64,000 bases of DNA, from positions 8,426,878 through 8,490,877 of the forward strand of contig OZ026619.1 in NCBI GenBank assembly GCA_964020975.1. The letters run 5' to 3'. Positions 50,410 to 63,066 of the stretch are shown here, one piece after another. A program made the translations under genes and the position numbers. The stretch is from Hermodice carunculata. Taxonomy: Eukaryota; Annelida; Polychaeta; Eunicida; Amphinomidae. Every line of letters starts with the position of its first letter. Position 1 is the first letter of the stretch. The notes below the pieces were generated by a model that worked only from the letters and a program-made list of their open reading frames with translations, was not told the DNA's origin and made no database searches.

Positions 50410-50935
50410 GGATCTGCAAATAATTTTTCCTTGAATATAAAGAATAATTAGTTTAAACACGCACATTTCCTACACAGTGAGTATTTACAAATTTTACTCT
50501 CACTTGTCTGGAAAAATCCGAGTTACTGTATTTGCAAGAGCAATACGTTTTAGCCTGTTTGATACAGAGATCAAGCGGCACGTAAAGATACTCGCTGGTT
50601 GAGCTATAGCCAGATCAGCATAACCGGTTAAATTGATGCGGAAAAATGACTGCACTTGTACGAACGCACAGAGAATAATCAATTACCAGCACAGTTTTGT
50701 TTTATTTTTGCAGTGCTTCCATGCTAACCTTGTCTAACTTGATTCTGGAATTTTGCATCTTTATCGATCGTTCCTATTTCATTTTTAAACTAGAACAAGC
50801 TGATTTTCCAATAAAAAATCAAATGATTCCACGTGCACCTTTACCGGTTGTCCTTCCACAAAACTGCAAACTCCTAAGTTTCTTCTCGAGTTATTGCACC
50901 AGCTAATTATTTCAAGGAAATACCCGCGTTTCCTT
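50410..50935. other. Non-coding spacer
   Basis: Between the transposon and the tandem array. No recognised gene. Confidence 0.4.
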
Positions 50936-50939
50936 GAAG

Positions 50940-52225
50940 TGTAGATCAAGGTCATCTATTCATAATCTTGATACAATCTCAGCCTGGCTCTTATACAGAT
51001 ACATAATCACACAATTTGAAGCTGCCACCTTAAGTCTTTCTTGCCTTATCGCTTTCGCCACTTCTAGGAAGTGCTTTGACGTTGAAAAATAGTTCAATGT
51101 CAAACATCTGCAAGCACAAGCAAGGTCTTATAAAAGTCTTATGTAGAAACATAATCACAAAATGTTTCTACCTCCTAATTCACATCTTTCTCAAGTGCGT
51201 CTGCAGTGACATTTAAAAAGTTGTAATGTGAACTTGAAAATAGGTCATGGTCACACATCTACAATCCGTACCTAGCTTGTATTATGGTACATAATCGTGC
51301 GAAATTTTAAGCTCCTAAGTTAAATCCTTGCAGAGTTATTGCGTCCGTATCGCTTTAAAGATGAAATGCCCACGTAACTTTGAGAAATTTGTCAAGGTCA
51401 CCAATTTGCAATCCCAAGCAAGGTCTAATACAGGAACATATTCACAAAAATATTCAACTTTCCGAGTGCTAACTTTCTTGAGTTATTGCGTTCTCAACAA
51501 TGTGTTGAAAAACTTGAAGGAAGTGTTTGTGACCTTGACACATAGGTCAATGCTTAAGATGTGCACTCACAAGCAAGGTCTTATATAAAAAAAAAATCAC
51601 ACAAAACTTGAACCTCCTAAGTCGATTCCTTATGAAGTGCGTCTACATCGCTTTCTTAAAAGTGGCAATGTGACCTTGAAAATAGGTTTAGGTCAACCAA
51701 TTACAACCCCAAACTGCTTGTTTTATGGTTCATAATCACGCCAAGTTTCAACCTCCTAAATCCTATCCTAGGCGAGTTAACGTGTTCGTGTGATTTTAGG
51801 TGAAATGCCAACGTGACCTGAAAAATAATTCAAGGTCAGCAATTTGCAATCTCAAGCAAGGTCTTCTATTGGAACATACTCACAACAAACTTCAACTCCC
51901 CAATTCAAACCTTTCTTGAGTTATTGCGTTCGCAGCAATGTGTTGAAAAACTTCACGGAATTGCTTGAGACCTTGAATAAAAGGTCAAGGCCAAACTTTT
52001 GCAATCACAAGCACGTTCTTATAAAAGCTTTACATAGAAGCAATAATAGTATAAAATTTCAACCCCTAGGTCAAATCCTTCTAAATTCTCAAATCTTTCT
52101 TGCGTTATTGCGTTTGCAATAATGTGTCGAAGGAGAACAACAACGAGAACAAGAAGAACGAAAAGAATCAGAAGAAGCGGACGGAAAAACAATATGTCCC
52201 CCTGTTGCACGGGGAGACATAATGA
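50940..52225. repeat. Degenerate long-unit tandem array with AAGGTCA words
   Basis: A unit of roughly 150-170 bases recurs about seven or eight times. Its ordered words are TGACCTTGAAAAATAGGTCAAGGTCA, here split as GACCTTGAAAA then GGTCAAGGTCA, followed by CAATTTGCAATC, CAAGCAAGGTCTTAT, ACATAATCACA, TTTCAACCTCCTAAG, TTTCTTGAGTTATTGCG and AATGTGTTGAAAAACTT. The array ends at about 52190-52222 in a hairpin (ATGTCCCCC ... GGGGAGACAT). Arrays with this wording and hairpin are common in molluscan and some other invertebrate genomes, to my recollection. No protein is encoded. Confidence 0.65.
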
Positions 52226-52510
52226 TAGTAACATTGCCAGTTATGTAACAAGTGCGACAAAGAGAGATAAGTCTACAATTGTTACATAACTTGTACCCAA
52301 TGGTGGTAACTAAACCCAAGGCCGAATTACAATGCAATCTTATCTTAAGATACCGAAGTATACATCATATTTTTTATCATTCAATAGTATAATAGGTGTC
52401 CTGGACGTATTGCTTCGTGTTAGTTGGCTTGCATATTGATGTTACCATATTAAATGGACTTGAATAATTTTAGTATTCAATCACTTCATTGAAAAATAAA
52501 GCACTCTGCG

Positions 52511-52511
<1 letters not shown>

Positions 52512-52566
<55 letters not shown>

Positions 52567-52700
52567 ATATATATATATATGTATATATGTATATATGTAT
52601 AAATATATGTATATATGTATATATATATGTATATATATGTATATATATATATATGTGTGTGTGTGTGTCTGTGTGTGTATGTGTGTGTGTTTGTGTGTGG
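52512..52700. repeat. AT/GTAT/GT compound microsatellite
   Basis: TA repeats with periodic GTATA, passing into GT repeats. Confidence 0.97.
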
Positions 52701-52932
52701 TGTACATAAGTGTGTACCAGACAAACTGTTCAGAAGAGATCAAGACTGCAAGTCGTTGAAATGCATGGACGAACGCGCAGAGCAATAAGAGGTCATACAA
52801 ACTGGAATTAAATTTTGTATATAATTTCGATTGAACGATCATTTCAATATCCAAACGACCAACAGTAACTGAGAAATTGTCTTTCCAAGATTTTTCACGA
52901 AAGGCTTATTCCATTTTTGAGCGATAGACGTT

Positions 52933-52950
52933 ATCTGGTATGCTAGCATG

Positions 52951-53035
<85 letters not shown>

Positions 53036-53062
53036 TATGTATATATCTGGTATGCTAGCATG

Positions 53063-53117
<55 letters not shown>

Positions 53118-53120
53118 TAT
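52933..53120. repeat. Duplicated (AT)n block with CTGGTATGCTAGCATGT header
   Basis: The word ATCTGGTATGCTAGCATGTTA occurs at about 52933 and again about 112 bases later, near 53045, each time followed by a long TA run. Confidence 0.9.
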
Positions 53121-53124
53121 AAAC

Positions 53125-55145
53125 ATAAACACTACCTTGCAGAACGTGCGACAAGACTACCAGGACAAAGCTTACGTATTTGCTCAATTTTCTGCACGTC
53201 CGTTCTTGTCTAGCCACATTATATTATTTTGGTTCCAACGATTGACTGCACCTGCAGTAAATGAGGGAAATGAAAACCCAACAAACCCAACACTGCCAAA
53301 ACGCGTAGTACACATGGCTCTTGCCCAAAACGTTTGTCTACTGTTTCAGTTTGACCACAGTGCATTTTCATGTTAGCAAATAAGAAAGCGGTATCCAGTT
53401 ACCTGTGATCGGAATAAAAAACAGACATTGCCGAAGACGGTCAGGTGAGATATCAGTTCAATTGGTCTATAAGAAATGTCCAATAGCTGGTTCTCTCACC
53501 ATAGGATCGTTCAAGGTGATTTCCCTGTATTTCGAAATAAGGAAGAAACATTATGGGCAGGACTCCATTATAACTTGTGAACTGAACGCGCTAACACTTT
53601 GCAGATACGCGCGATGTTGATTTTCTTCAGTTCTAGGGAGTTCCTCGCTTTCAGAGTACCTGCACACAACTGCAAGACTGCAAACTGCTATGGGAACACC
53701 AGAATATTGGACAAACTGACAAAATACACATGGATGCGAGGGTTAACTGTTCATATTACCCCTCTCCACAAGAAGGGCAACCGTTGGATTTCGTAAGCTT
53801 GCTATTGACCTATTCACAGAAATGTTTGTGTGAGTCATCAACGACTTCCCCAGGTTTACATTGCTAAAAAAGTCATATGTTGTACTGTCTACCGGATTGC
53901 ACATGTCGTGAAAAAAATGTATTTTGCTGTGAGTTAAAACGCTTTTAAAATTTTCAGCACATGGAACGATTTCATTCTCCCATTTACACAGTACGATGAA
54001 GGCTGCCAATGAGGACGTCAATAAAGTATAAAACTCGGAGAGTTTATACATACATATATATATATATATATAATACCTCAGCAATGGAAGGTCCTTATAT
54101 ACATAATATAAGAGATTCAAGCAGAGCACAGACTTGAGGGGACCAAACACTAATTCCCCTAAGTCTGGTCATCTTTATACTTATGTTATATGTATTTATA
54201 TATGGTCATCCTAGTACTGAAAAAATGCTTGCATCTGATACTCGATTCATGGGGCACAAAAATGTTTTTATCTGGGCTTATTGTTTAGGATTATACCAAT
54301 TATACTGGGTACTTGTGTGGTCCCCCGGATACTGCAATTAAGGCACAGGTCCACCTATAGGCCTATATTTATGTTATAGTAATAACAATAATAATCATCA
54401 TATTCAAACCTCCAGTAATGGAGCAATTAAAATCATACATCTAGATCGAAAACGAGTCAAATAAAAGTACAGCACAAGAGCACTTATGGATATCACAGTG
54501 ACAGTTATGCAATGCATACAATTATAAAGTAGGCGGTGTAAAAACGAGTCTGTCGTGATATATATAACCTTGTTTGCCGTGACATAACATCTGAGACATC
54601 ACTGTCTCTTCTTTTTGTTGTACTTACCCCCCACTGAATTACCACCTCGAAAAGCCCTGGATTTGTATTTCACCAACAAGTATTGATTATGTACAAGTGT
54701 ATAATTGTTCATTTCATTTAATAAAGCAATTACAGCAAATTTTCACAAAATGTCTTTCACGACAACACAATGTTACTTTTAATTCCGCATTCCTATTGCA
54801 GTTACCATGGTTGATAATTGATGGCGCGGTAATTCAAGTACATATGTCCTCCCCATTCGCACTTGCGACCACGGGCGTATGAAAATATTCTGAGTGCGAG
54901 GGCACCGATGCTGTTTGTCTGGAGATACCACAAGGCCAGTATCCCGCGACCAATGTTACTCACAACACTCCGTGTACATGTGAATAAAGTACATATTCCT
55001 AGCTTGAATATGATAAAATCATACATGTATGTGTTCCTTATCTGTTGTTCTCCATGTTGAATGAAGTTTCAGTTTGTTTTCAAGGACACGGTGCACAACA
55101 CACTAACATTACTGTCGCCGACGCCTGTTTTGTACAGCTACTCAG
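53125..55145. other. Non-coding stretch
   Basis: Open frames at 53137-53376, 53405-53620 and 53743-54150 are unassigned. A short AT run lies at 54051-54072. I see no supported gene. Confidence 0.45.
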
Positions 55146-55149
55146 TTTA

Positions 55150-55740
55150 TTAATCTTTCGTTTTCATGACCGGCAAGGGTGAAAATGGAAACGTAACAGC
55201 TGATGTGCCAATGCAACCGCGATAAAACCGTTGTTGAGATACTGAGATAATGAATAACTTGGTCAAAGAAGAAGTTAGCAGGGTTGGGCTTATACCGTCA
55301 GGGCCAGTAGACTTCCTTACGTCCATTGATGCTAGGATAGAATAAACTTCATTTTTCGTCATAGTTATAGAAAATAATTTATTGTAGTGCATCAGTTAAA
55401 CATTTGGCAAGTGAAAGTTAGTGTCGTCAACGATGCTTTTTTCTAAAAAGAAATTGATCAAAACTTCAGCCTTTGACTTTGGATCTGACATCACAGTGTC
55501 CCCGTCCAACAAATATTCTTCCCCATAATTTTTGCCCTCTTTAATAAAATGAGCAACCACTTTCCACCAGTTTTCCTTTCTTCTTGGTATAATCAGCTAA
55601 ATCAAATTGACGTTGGTGGCACCCATCTGCTGCAGATCTCAAATCACTTATATATTTATTACGTAGGTCCCGAAAAATTGCGCTAAAGATGTGTTTTGTT
55701 TTGGGTTTTTGGCTGCTTTAGCCTTTGTAAATTACGGTGA
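55150..55740 (-). mobile_element. LINE fragment (pre-RT to RT start), minus strand
   Basis: Minus-strand pieces read FHRNLQRLKQ near 55730 and RDLRNKYISDLRSA near 55650. Further on come NYGEEYLLDGDTVMSDPKSK and FSITMTKNEVYSILASM followed by DVRKSTGPDGISPTLLT (55392-55300). This is the linker between endonuclease and reverse transcriptase plus the first RT motif. Matching segments in the 56.2-59.5 kb relic (FHRKVKR, RELRSQYISGLRA) show the same family. It is truncated at both ends, with several frame changes. Confidence 0.7.
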
Positions 55741-55744
55741 AAAT

Positions 55745-56155
55745 AAATAAATAAACATATATACTCGATACAAAACATGATATTTCTGGTTAAAAACCAA
55801 TCTCTCTCTTCACCCCCCCCCCCCCCGGCCGTGTGAAATACAACAGTTGGAATTTGCATATTTTTGGTTTGAACATATTTTTATTTCAAAAAACAATTGG
55901 GAAACAGGTAGAGTGTATATCAATTCCTCTGGCAACACAGAAAGAAATAAAAATACACATGAAAATGAAAGACATAATATGTACATAGGGAAACATAACA
56001 ACATGTAGAGGATAAGACACCACCGGACGCCATTGGAAGTAATAGGTGTCCGAGCTAGCAGATAACCAAGTCAATGATGGCCCGTACGTGGCCACGGGTA
56101 CAATAACCAGTGAAACCAGTGCGGGCTTTATGTAAATCTGCCAGTGCTGACAATG
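55745..56155. other. Spacer or LINE 3' UTR
   Basis: Poly-C at 55814-55826 and AT-rich sequence. It probably includes the 3' UTR of the following minus-strand LINE, but the tail is not identified. Confidence 0.4.
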
Positions 56156-57026
56156 TAATTATGTCTGACAATGTAAATTACGTACTGCCTCGACAATGGT
56201 TTGGTTGTCTGCTTTCGAACATTTAGAGCATTCATTGAGCGCAGTATTTAACGTAAACGACACACTGTGATTAGACAAAATGGATAGCTGCAGAGTATTC
56301 CGTTCATTTGTGTAACGAGGACAAAGAAATAAATCATGGCAAATGTCATCGAATGACGCGCCGCAGGAACAACCAGGAGAACTCATAACGCCGATTCTGC
56401 ACATATGTTGGTTTAACTGGCTGCAACCCATTCTAATTCTTGAATGCATGATATTTACATTTCTGTTTCCAAGATAATACAAATTATAAGCCTTCTGCTT
56501 GTCTTTGTTCAATTTTCGCTGGAAGGCTTCCTAATCTTCAGACTTTCTCACTGATAATGGTAAAGTATTCCACTGACAAATAGGGGCCGGTAATAATGAA
56601 TTATTGTACAAACTAGTCCTGGCATGGAAGTGACTAATATAACCCTTGGATCTTACGTTGTATGTGTTCCTGGATGAGACATTTTTTGGAACTAAAATAT
56701 GTGAATAACCTAGTGTAAGCCCGGGCTGCATGCTGTTGAACACATTCAAGCAACATTGCGTCCGCTTGTGTATATCCACTTCACACTACATCACCGTACT
56801 CTAGTATGGGCCTAATATGCGTGATATAAATGAGTTGTAAAGAACGTCTCCTAAGTTTATATTGCATTAAATTCAAGATCCCAGTAATTTTTCTGGCTTT
56901 GCATGTGACGTAATTGATGTGGTTAGTCCACGAAAGATCTGAACTAAGAATCAGACCAAGATGTTTTTGTTGCCAAACAATTTCTAGGGGGTTATTGGAG
57001 AAAAGGATGGTAGGCTGCTGACGATT

Positions 57027-57029
<3 letters not shown>

Positions 57030-57069
<40 letters not shown>
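57030..57069. repeat. Poly-T expansion inside LINE coding relic
   Basis: About 40 T residues (lysine codons on the minus strand), between the KKKPNKQ and NRQQPTILF parts of the LINE relic. Confidence 0.9.
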
Positions 57070-57070
<1 letters not shown>

Positions 57071-59297
57071 TTTGTTTGTTTGGTTTTTTTTTGCTAACAA
57101 CCGTGGTTTTAGTTTTATTGCTATTGAAGGTGACCAACCACTTACGAGACCATTCTTCAATCAATGCTCTTTAGGTCACTGTTGTTAATATTGTTGGAGT
57201 TGGGTGTAGAGTAGGTGGAATCGTCAATAGTAATGGATAGGGTTATATCGTCAGCATACAGTCCAATGTTAGATGCTAGAATCTCAGTAATATCATTCAC
57301 GTACGCAAGAAATAATAGAGGACCAACTACTGATCCTTATGGAAACCCTGCTTCAAAAGTGCCCTGAGGCGACGATTCCCCTTGTGCTACCACCCTTTGA
57401 GTTCGATCATTTAAATAGCTCCTGAACCAGTCTAGAAAAGCACCGGAAATACCAGCCTTGTCCAATTTGTACAAGAGAGCAGGATGAAAGACTGTGTCAA
57501 AGGCCTTGGTTATGTCACAATAAACCACATGCACCTCTCTCTGCAGATCAACTTCCTTCACAAATTCATGATAAAGATACACGGGTTGGTTAATGGTGCC
57601 ATCACCCGGCATTAAACTTGATTGTTTTTTCAGATAAAGCAAAATTATCTCTGAAAAAAATTCAACACATACTTGAATATTACACGCTCAAAAAATTTAC
57701 CTGCCCAACTTAGAAGTGATATTGGTCTATAGTAACTGCACAAGCCTGCATCACCCTTTTTAAGAATTGGTGTTGTATTTGCCTTTTTCCAATCACGAAG
57801 GAAAATGCCCTATTCCAAAGATAAATTGAATAATTTTGAAAGTGAGGGTGCTGCTATTGATGAAGCAAGTTCTTTTAGTAAAATGGGACTAATTCCATCA
57901 AGACCACTCCATTTACCAACATCGAGTGAAGCCAGCACCGCGAAAATATCATCATCGTTAATAAGGACATTTTCTAAACTGGTTCCAGTGTTAATTTGTG
58001 GTGATGGAGAATGACGTCGAAAGGTACAGTGCTATCCACACTGTTTTGTTTAAGCAAAAACGTACTCATAGCATCCGCTTTGGATTTATAATTATCCGTA
58101 ATCACGTATCATCTACCACCAAATGACTATTTCAGAACTTTTTAATCCGCTTTCATAAAATAGCTTACAGTTTTCCACCAACATTTCCCCTTCCGTTTAG
58201 AAAACTTTATAAAATCAAAATGACGATTAAAATATTCTTGTTAAGGCGCTCTTAAGCCACTGATATACTGGCTGCGGAGTTCGCGAAATACAACGCTAAA
58301 CGTTCGCGTTACTTGAAGTATCATTTCTTTTCACTTTACGGTGAAACCTACTTACTTCTCGTTTTTTAGCCCTCAGGCGACTGGTGTACCAAGGGACATC
58401 TCCCCGCCTAACAGTTATTATCCTATTAGGTATATGTTGCCGTGCAATATTTAGAAAAGTGCTAGACCACAGTCTGCACATCTCATCGACATCATTTGTA
58501 CCGAAGCAAGAGCCCCAATCAACATTGTTCAATGAGTCCCTAAATTCATCAAAATTTGCCTTTGCATACAACCATAAAGGCTTGGGCCTAAGCTTCTAAA
58601 ATGAGGAATCTTTCCAGCGCCTGGCAAATAGATTTGCAGATATGGTACAGTGGTCTTTATCAGCATCGGGCCGGAGTACTGTTGTATCTTTCACAAGATT
58701 CGGTATATTTGTCAGTATTTGATCGAGACAAGTAGCCAATCGGTCAGTTATACTCGTTGACTCGTTTATATGTACCGTCATATTATTGGAAGAGCAAAAT
58801 AGCTTTAACTATCGACCGTGATTTGTGTTGAAGTCAGCATATAGATCACCAATTACATTTATTTTATTCGATGCAGTAGACTCTAGCGTACGCGAGATCG
58901 CACAATGCTTGCAAGCCATCCCAAAATGGAGTTGAAGAGTTCGGTGGCCCATACACCACAGCTGCCAAAAAATTGTTATTATCTTAATGGTCTGCCCACA
59001 TAACATCCATGTCAGGAATTTCTAGGTCAATTCGTCTTTTCACTCCCATGGCACGAGGAACATACAATGCTACTCTATCGCCGATCCTTCCACCTCTGTC
59101 CCGATGCAGAATAGTATGTAACCCAGGCAAACCGTAATCACTGTCCTGAGCAGACGCAGATGCATAAGAAAGCTTCACTCACAGCAATGATGTCATACTC
59201 TGGTGCTAAATATGTTTTTATACATCTGAAGTTGTCATGAGAAAGCCTAAAAATATTTACATGACATAAAAAATATCGCTATAAGCATTATTTGGGT

Positions 59298-59330
59298 TAG
59301 GCCCAGGGTTCCAGTGCACAACGCCGCACA
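59298..59330 (-). other. Decayed 2A-like motif
   Basis: The minus strand reads LCGVVHWNPGP after a leucine/isoleucine run, corresponding to LCGDVHPNPGP of the intact LINE. The conserved aspartate is V, and P before N is W, so skipping activity is unlikely. Confidence 0.6.
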
Positions 59331-59485
59331 GGGCGATCAGTAAGAAATGTACGGTAGCGAGCTCACCACAGACATTGCTAATTTTACTTTCAAATCTTGA
59401 GACTAAAATTACGTGTTCTATTGTCACATCCCTATATATCCCAACTCTAAATGCACACATATTTTTGTTTTCCATATCACAGAAC

Positions 59486-59491
<6 letters not shown>

Positions 59492-59579
<88 letters not shown>
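59492..59579. repeat. (AT)n microsatellite
   Basis: About 44 TA units just beyond the 5' side of the broken LINE. Confidence 0.97.
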
Positions 59580-59581
<2 letters not shown>

Positions 59582-59980
59582 TATGCAAAGTCGCTAGCTT
59601 CAATCAGGGGCAGTGCCGTAAATTTTGCTGAGGCAACCGAGGCTACAACATAGGTCATTTTTTAAATGACTGAAAAAATAGGCTACAGGCTACAAATTTA
59701 CGGGAATCCGTACACGTATGCACCGGATGCTAACTGCAGTTATTATTTAACAGGTGGGACAACTTGCTTTTCGTGTAACTTCTATCCTGAAAGACACGAG
59801 TTTTAATGCGCTTTCATGGAAAAGAAATTAATACCACAGTTTTTGTGACAAAAAACAGGAATCTGTAAACAGGTAATTTTTATACACCAAGGTTTTCTAA
59901 AGAAACATTAGGTCCTCCTGCACTTGTGAGCAACGAAGTTTCCCCCTGAAATGACAAATACGTAAACACTATACCACCTT

Positions 59981-60340
59981 AAGCTGGGTTTCCATGTGCG
60001 CGTATTGCGTACTGCGTATTGCGTACTGCCTAGTGCGTAATAATTGCTTGACTTAAAATTAACTACCCCATTTCCATGTATGCGTAGTGCGTAGTGCGTA
60101 CTGCGTGTTGCCTATGCGTTTCAATCGCTCTGTGTAGCGATTTTGTACGCATCACGCAGGGTAGACGCGTGTAACATACACAAAATGGCGCCAAATCCTA
60201 CTTAAGTCAACATACATACGTACAGTATACTCCTGGTTTGCGGATACATGGAAAATGGTATCCGCCGTACGCAATACGCACCCCCAACTACGCAATACGT
60301 TGTACCCAATGCGCAATACGCGCACATAGAAACCTAGCTT
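59981..60340. mobile_element. 360-bp TIR element with GCGTATTGCG subterminal repeats
   Basis: The left end (AAGCTGGGTTTCCATGTGCG...) and the complement of the right end (AAGCTAGGTTTCTATGTGCG...) match over about 29 bases, 27 identical. Inside each end the words GCGTATTGCG and GCGTACTGCG or variants are repeated several times. No coding potential, so a MITE-like element. Near-identical direct repeats of about 22-25 bases (GACAAATACGTAAACACTAT versus GACAAATACGTATACACTAT) lie just outside on both sides. Confidence 0.75.
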
Positions 60341-60344
60341 GAGA

Positions 60345-62530
60345 GGACAAATACGTATACACTATATTAACTTGAAAGCTTCATAAAAGTTACCACTGGT
60401 GGATTCATTCAAGGTTATATTACAGACAGTATTAAATCGTGCTTTTAAATTGACCTTGTGGGCCCAATAAAGGTTCATCTTGAATTTACCGTTGAAAGAA
60501 GAACAAGCAAAAAGATGATATTATAATTGTCAGGCGGTTTGGTTTTTTTCTTTTATTTTGGTTGCCAATTAGATAGTGGCAAACCATTTTAGGTTTTAAG
60601 TTTCTAAGTCGAGGGATGGTGGGGGCCTTTCCCGGTTGCTTCGGGACCTCACCTAATTTTTCCTCCTATTTATCGCCCGGTTGGGGAGCAGAAGGGAAAA
60701 GTTACGGTGAGATATCCAGTGATATCATCAAAGCCACTTCATTGAAATTTTTGAGATCGAGACGTTTATGTGAGCGAAGCCTGAAGGTTGTCGCCCCTAA
60801 GAAAAGAGAAAGTTGACGAGCAGGCCAACATCAAATATCAAGACTGTATTCCTGAAAAAAGGCTGTCTGTCCTCCGCCCCACATGCGGGGAAATTCACAA
60901 AAAGAGCATGGAAATTATACAAAACAACACCTTGTACAAATATATGGTTTGATCGGAATAGTTGGGTTTGTTGGGCTTCTTTGGATTGAAATACCAGGCA
61001 CATATTTTTGGCCTTCTTAATGGAGTCGCTTTTAATGTTGACATATTCATACACATATATTACTTCGGCATTGAAAAATAAAGAAACAAAGAACATTTAC
61101 AGGGTACGTTTGGACATGGATCTGACGTACCTATGCTAAAGCATCCAATTTGTCTGGCTCTACACCCAAAATGAACTTTGCTAAGTACTGTTATATTTGT
61201 TGCATGGGCCTTGCACTTAATTTGCCCTTTTCCCGTAAAAATCATCCAAATAGAACACGAAATACTGTGAAAATTGCCCAAAGCACGGCGAATTTACCTG
61301 CTTGCCATCGTCGTTAACTTTCAATCGTGATATATTGATTTGCCATATGACCTCATTCAGCCATTTAATTTTGAAACCAGCGACATATTTGTCAGATTGC
61401 TACTTCACTCACGCATAATTATAATACAGGAAGCCAGTCGGTGCGCCTCTTAAGGTATCCTGATACGTACCAGTGTAGTTTCGTTTTGTACAACTTCAGA
61501 GCTGTCTTTCTCTTCATCTTTTCTTTTTAGTTTATGAAAGTGTACTTTTTGGAATTGTGTAGTCTTAATCTGTCAGTTGGGGCACCTGTCAAAGAATTAT
61601 TGTGCTAATTGCTAAATATAGTGAAACGTAGGCAAATGCTTTGAAGTGACTTTCTTTTTTATTTTGTGTATTTAAGAAGAGCACCCTATAGAAAAACAGG
61701 GAAGCAGGGTTCATGTCTTCAAAATACTGTGAAACTTAATAGTGTTTCTCAGTTTGTTCTTGTCTACATCAGGTGTAAAATATGAGACTGCAATGTTATA
61801 ATTTGCAAATTTGCATATTCAAAACTTTCATTTCCAAAAATTAGACTTATATCCCGATGCGGGCCAAATAGGGACAATATGGAAGATACCTTTCGGGTTC
61901 ATGATGTTTGACACAGAATAGCATCATTTTTAGAACTTCAGACTAGACTTTACTGAGAAAGGGATAAATTTAAAACAGGCGTCCTGCTATATCTAGTTCT
62001 TTTATGTTGGCATATTCATTCAGTTAGCACAACATTTCGTTGGTCTGTTTGTGCACCAATTGAAAGAGCGAGACTATATAACTTCAACACTGTATACTTT
62101 CATCAAGCTACACCAAAATTTTAAAAAGCAGCAAAACCGTACGTGTACACATTTGTATATCGATAGCTTAACTTACTTAGGAACTCTAACTTTGACTTTC
62201 AGATGTCTTAGCTGGGTGTACATACAGCACTAGTAAAACTATTAAATCTTTGTATTTCCTTTCGGGTTTGGTTTTGTTTGCTCTCTTTGGTTTGGCTTTC
62301 AATACATAATTTAATGCTAGAGGCAGCACAAGAAATCATACGGATACAATATATATATATATATATATATAGTCTTATAGATGATATTTGTACCCACTGG
62401 CATCTTAAGGTTTAGAAACATAGCTCGCGAAAATGTAGACTTACACTGCATAGATTTAAATATTGTGAATGCCCCCCCCCCCAAAAAAAAAAATGTGTGA
62501 TGAACCTACTTGAACTAAATAACAGCAGTC
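60345..62530. other. Non-coding stretch
   Basis: Open frames near 60616, 60797 (minus) and 61060 (minus) are unassigned. A short AT run lies at 62348-62371 and C/A homopolymers at 62470-62494. No gene is supported. Confidence 0.45.
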
Positions 62531-62536
62531 ATTATG

Positions 62537-63066
62537 TTTATTTATTTATTTATTTAAGAATTTCTTTACCCTGGGTAGCCCTTTCAGAGCGCAGCTCTGA
62601 TCTTCCAATGGACCCAGCATACATCTAGATGAAATAAGAAGGCATTACTACATATAAATTAACAGTAATTAAAATAATATGAAATCGCAGTTGTCGATGT
62701 CAATGTGCTCACCGGAATGACTGAGGGTAGACTAGGACCACTAGAAATTTTGAAGCAATGGCCCTGCCATCCTGTAAAAATCTTGGGACTTGTGTAACCC
62801 TGTATGCCACACCCTGAAAGGAAATACAGTATGAAAGCTAACGAGATAGCCCAGTTTTGTGAATTTTGTGTATCATATATCACATTGTCCATGTGAAAAT
62901 AGAGTCTCAACTTCAAGAGACAATCTACACCATACAAAATTGTAGGTTGGCATATAGTTTTCCATAGGTAACTTTCCCCATCTAAGGGCAATCCAGGATA
63001 TTGCATATACACATCTAGCCAGATTAAAATGGGACCTTCTGCAGTTTTATCTATGATTTTCAACAT
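62537..63066 (-). mobile_element. LINE tail relic, minus strand
   Basis: Near 62950-63066 the minus frame reads LPLDGESYLWKTICQPTILY, then GVDCLLKL, resembling the LINE thumb block (xxWxTxxxPxLxYGxE). At the other end, 62537-62625 reads on the minus strand as a 3' UTR end. It has CTGGGTCCATTGG ... CTACCCAG enclosing CAGAGCTGCGCTCTG, then a (TAAA)n tail. The latter closely parallels the 44.8-kb LINE tail. The middle is too decayed to read, so the two parts may not be one insertion. Confidence 0.5.

Larger units (their letters stand above)
56159..59475 (-). mobile_element. Near full-length but heavily broken LINE, minus strand
   Basis: Nine minus-strand frames line up in LINE order. The N-terminal leader LLIALCGVVHWNPGP lies at 59475-59257, with LPGLHTILHRDRGG and related endonuclease pieces at 59178-58596. 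The linker WYTSRLRAKKREVSRFHRKV is at 58571-58296. The RT core follows (TINQPVYLYHEFV, VVYCDITKAFDTVFHPALL, SYLNDRTQRVVAQG; 57642-57337), then EHLGL-type palm/thumb (57164-56781, KHLGLILSSDL, IRPILEYGD), AHARTSLYNN near 56600, and RIRMGCSQLNQH with the CSCGASFDD tail (56512-56159). Multiple stops and frameshifts make it inactive. It is older than the intact 32.6-36.1 kb copy and of the same subfamily as 46.8-48.2 kb. Confidence 0.85.
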
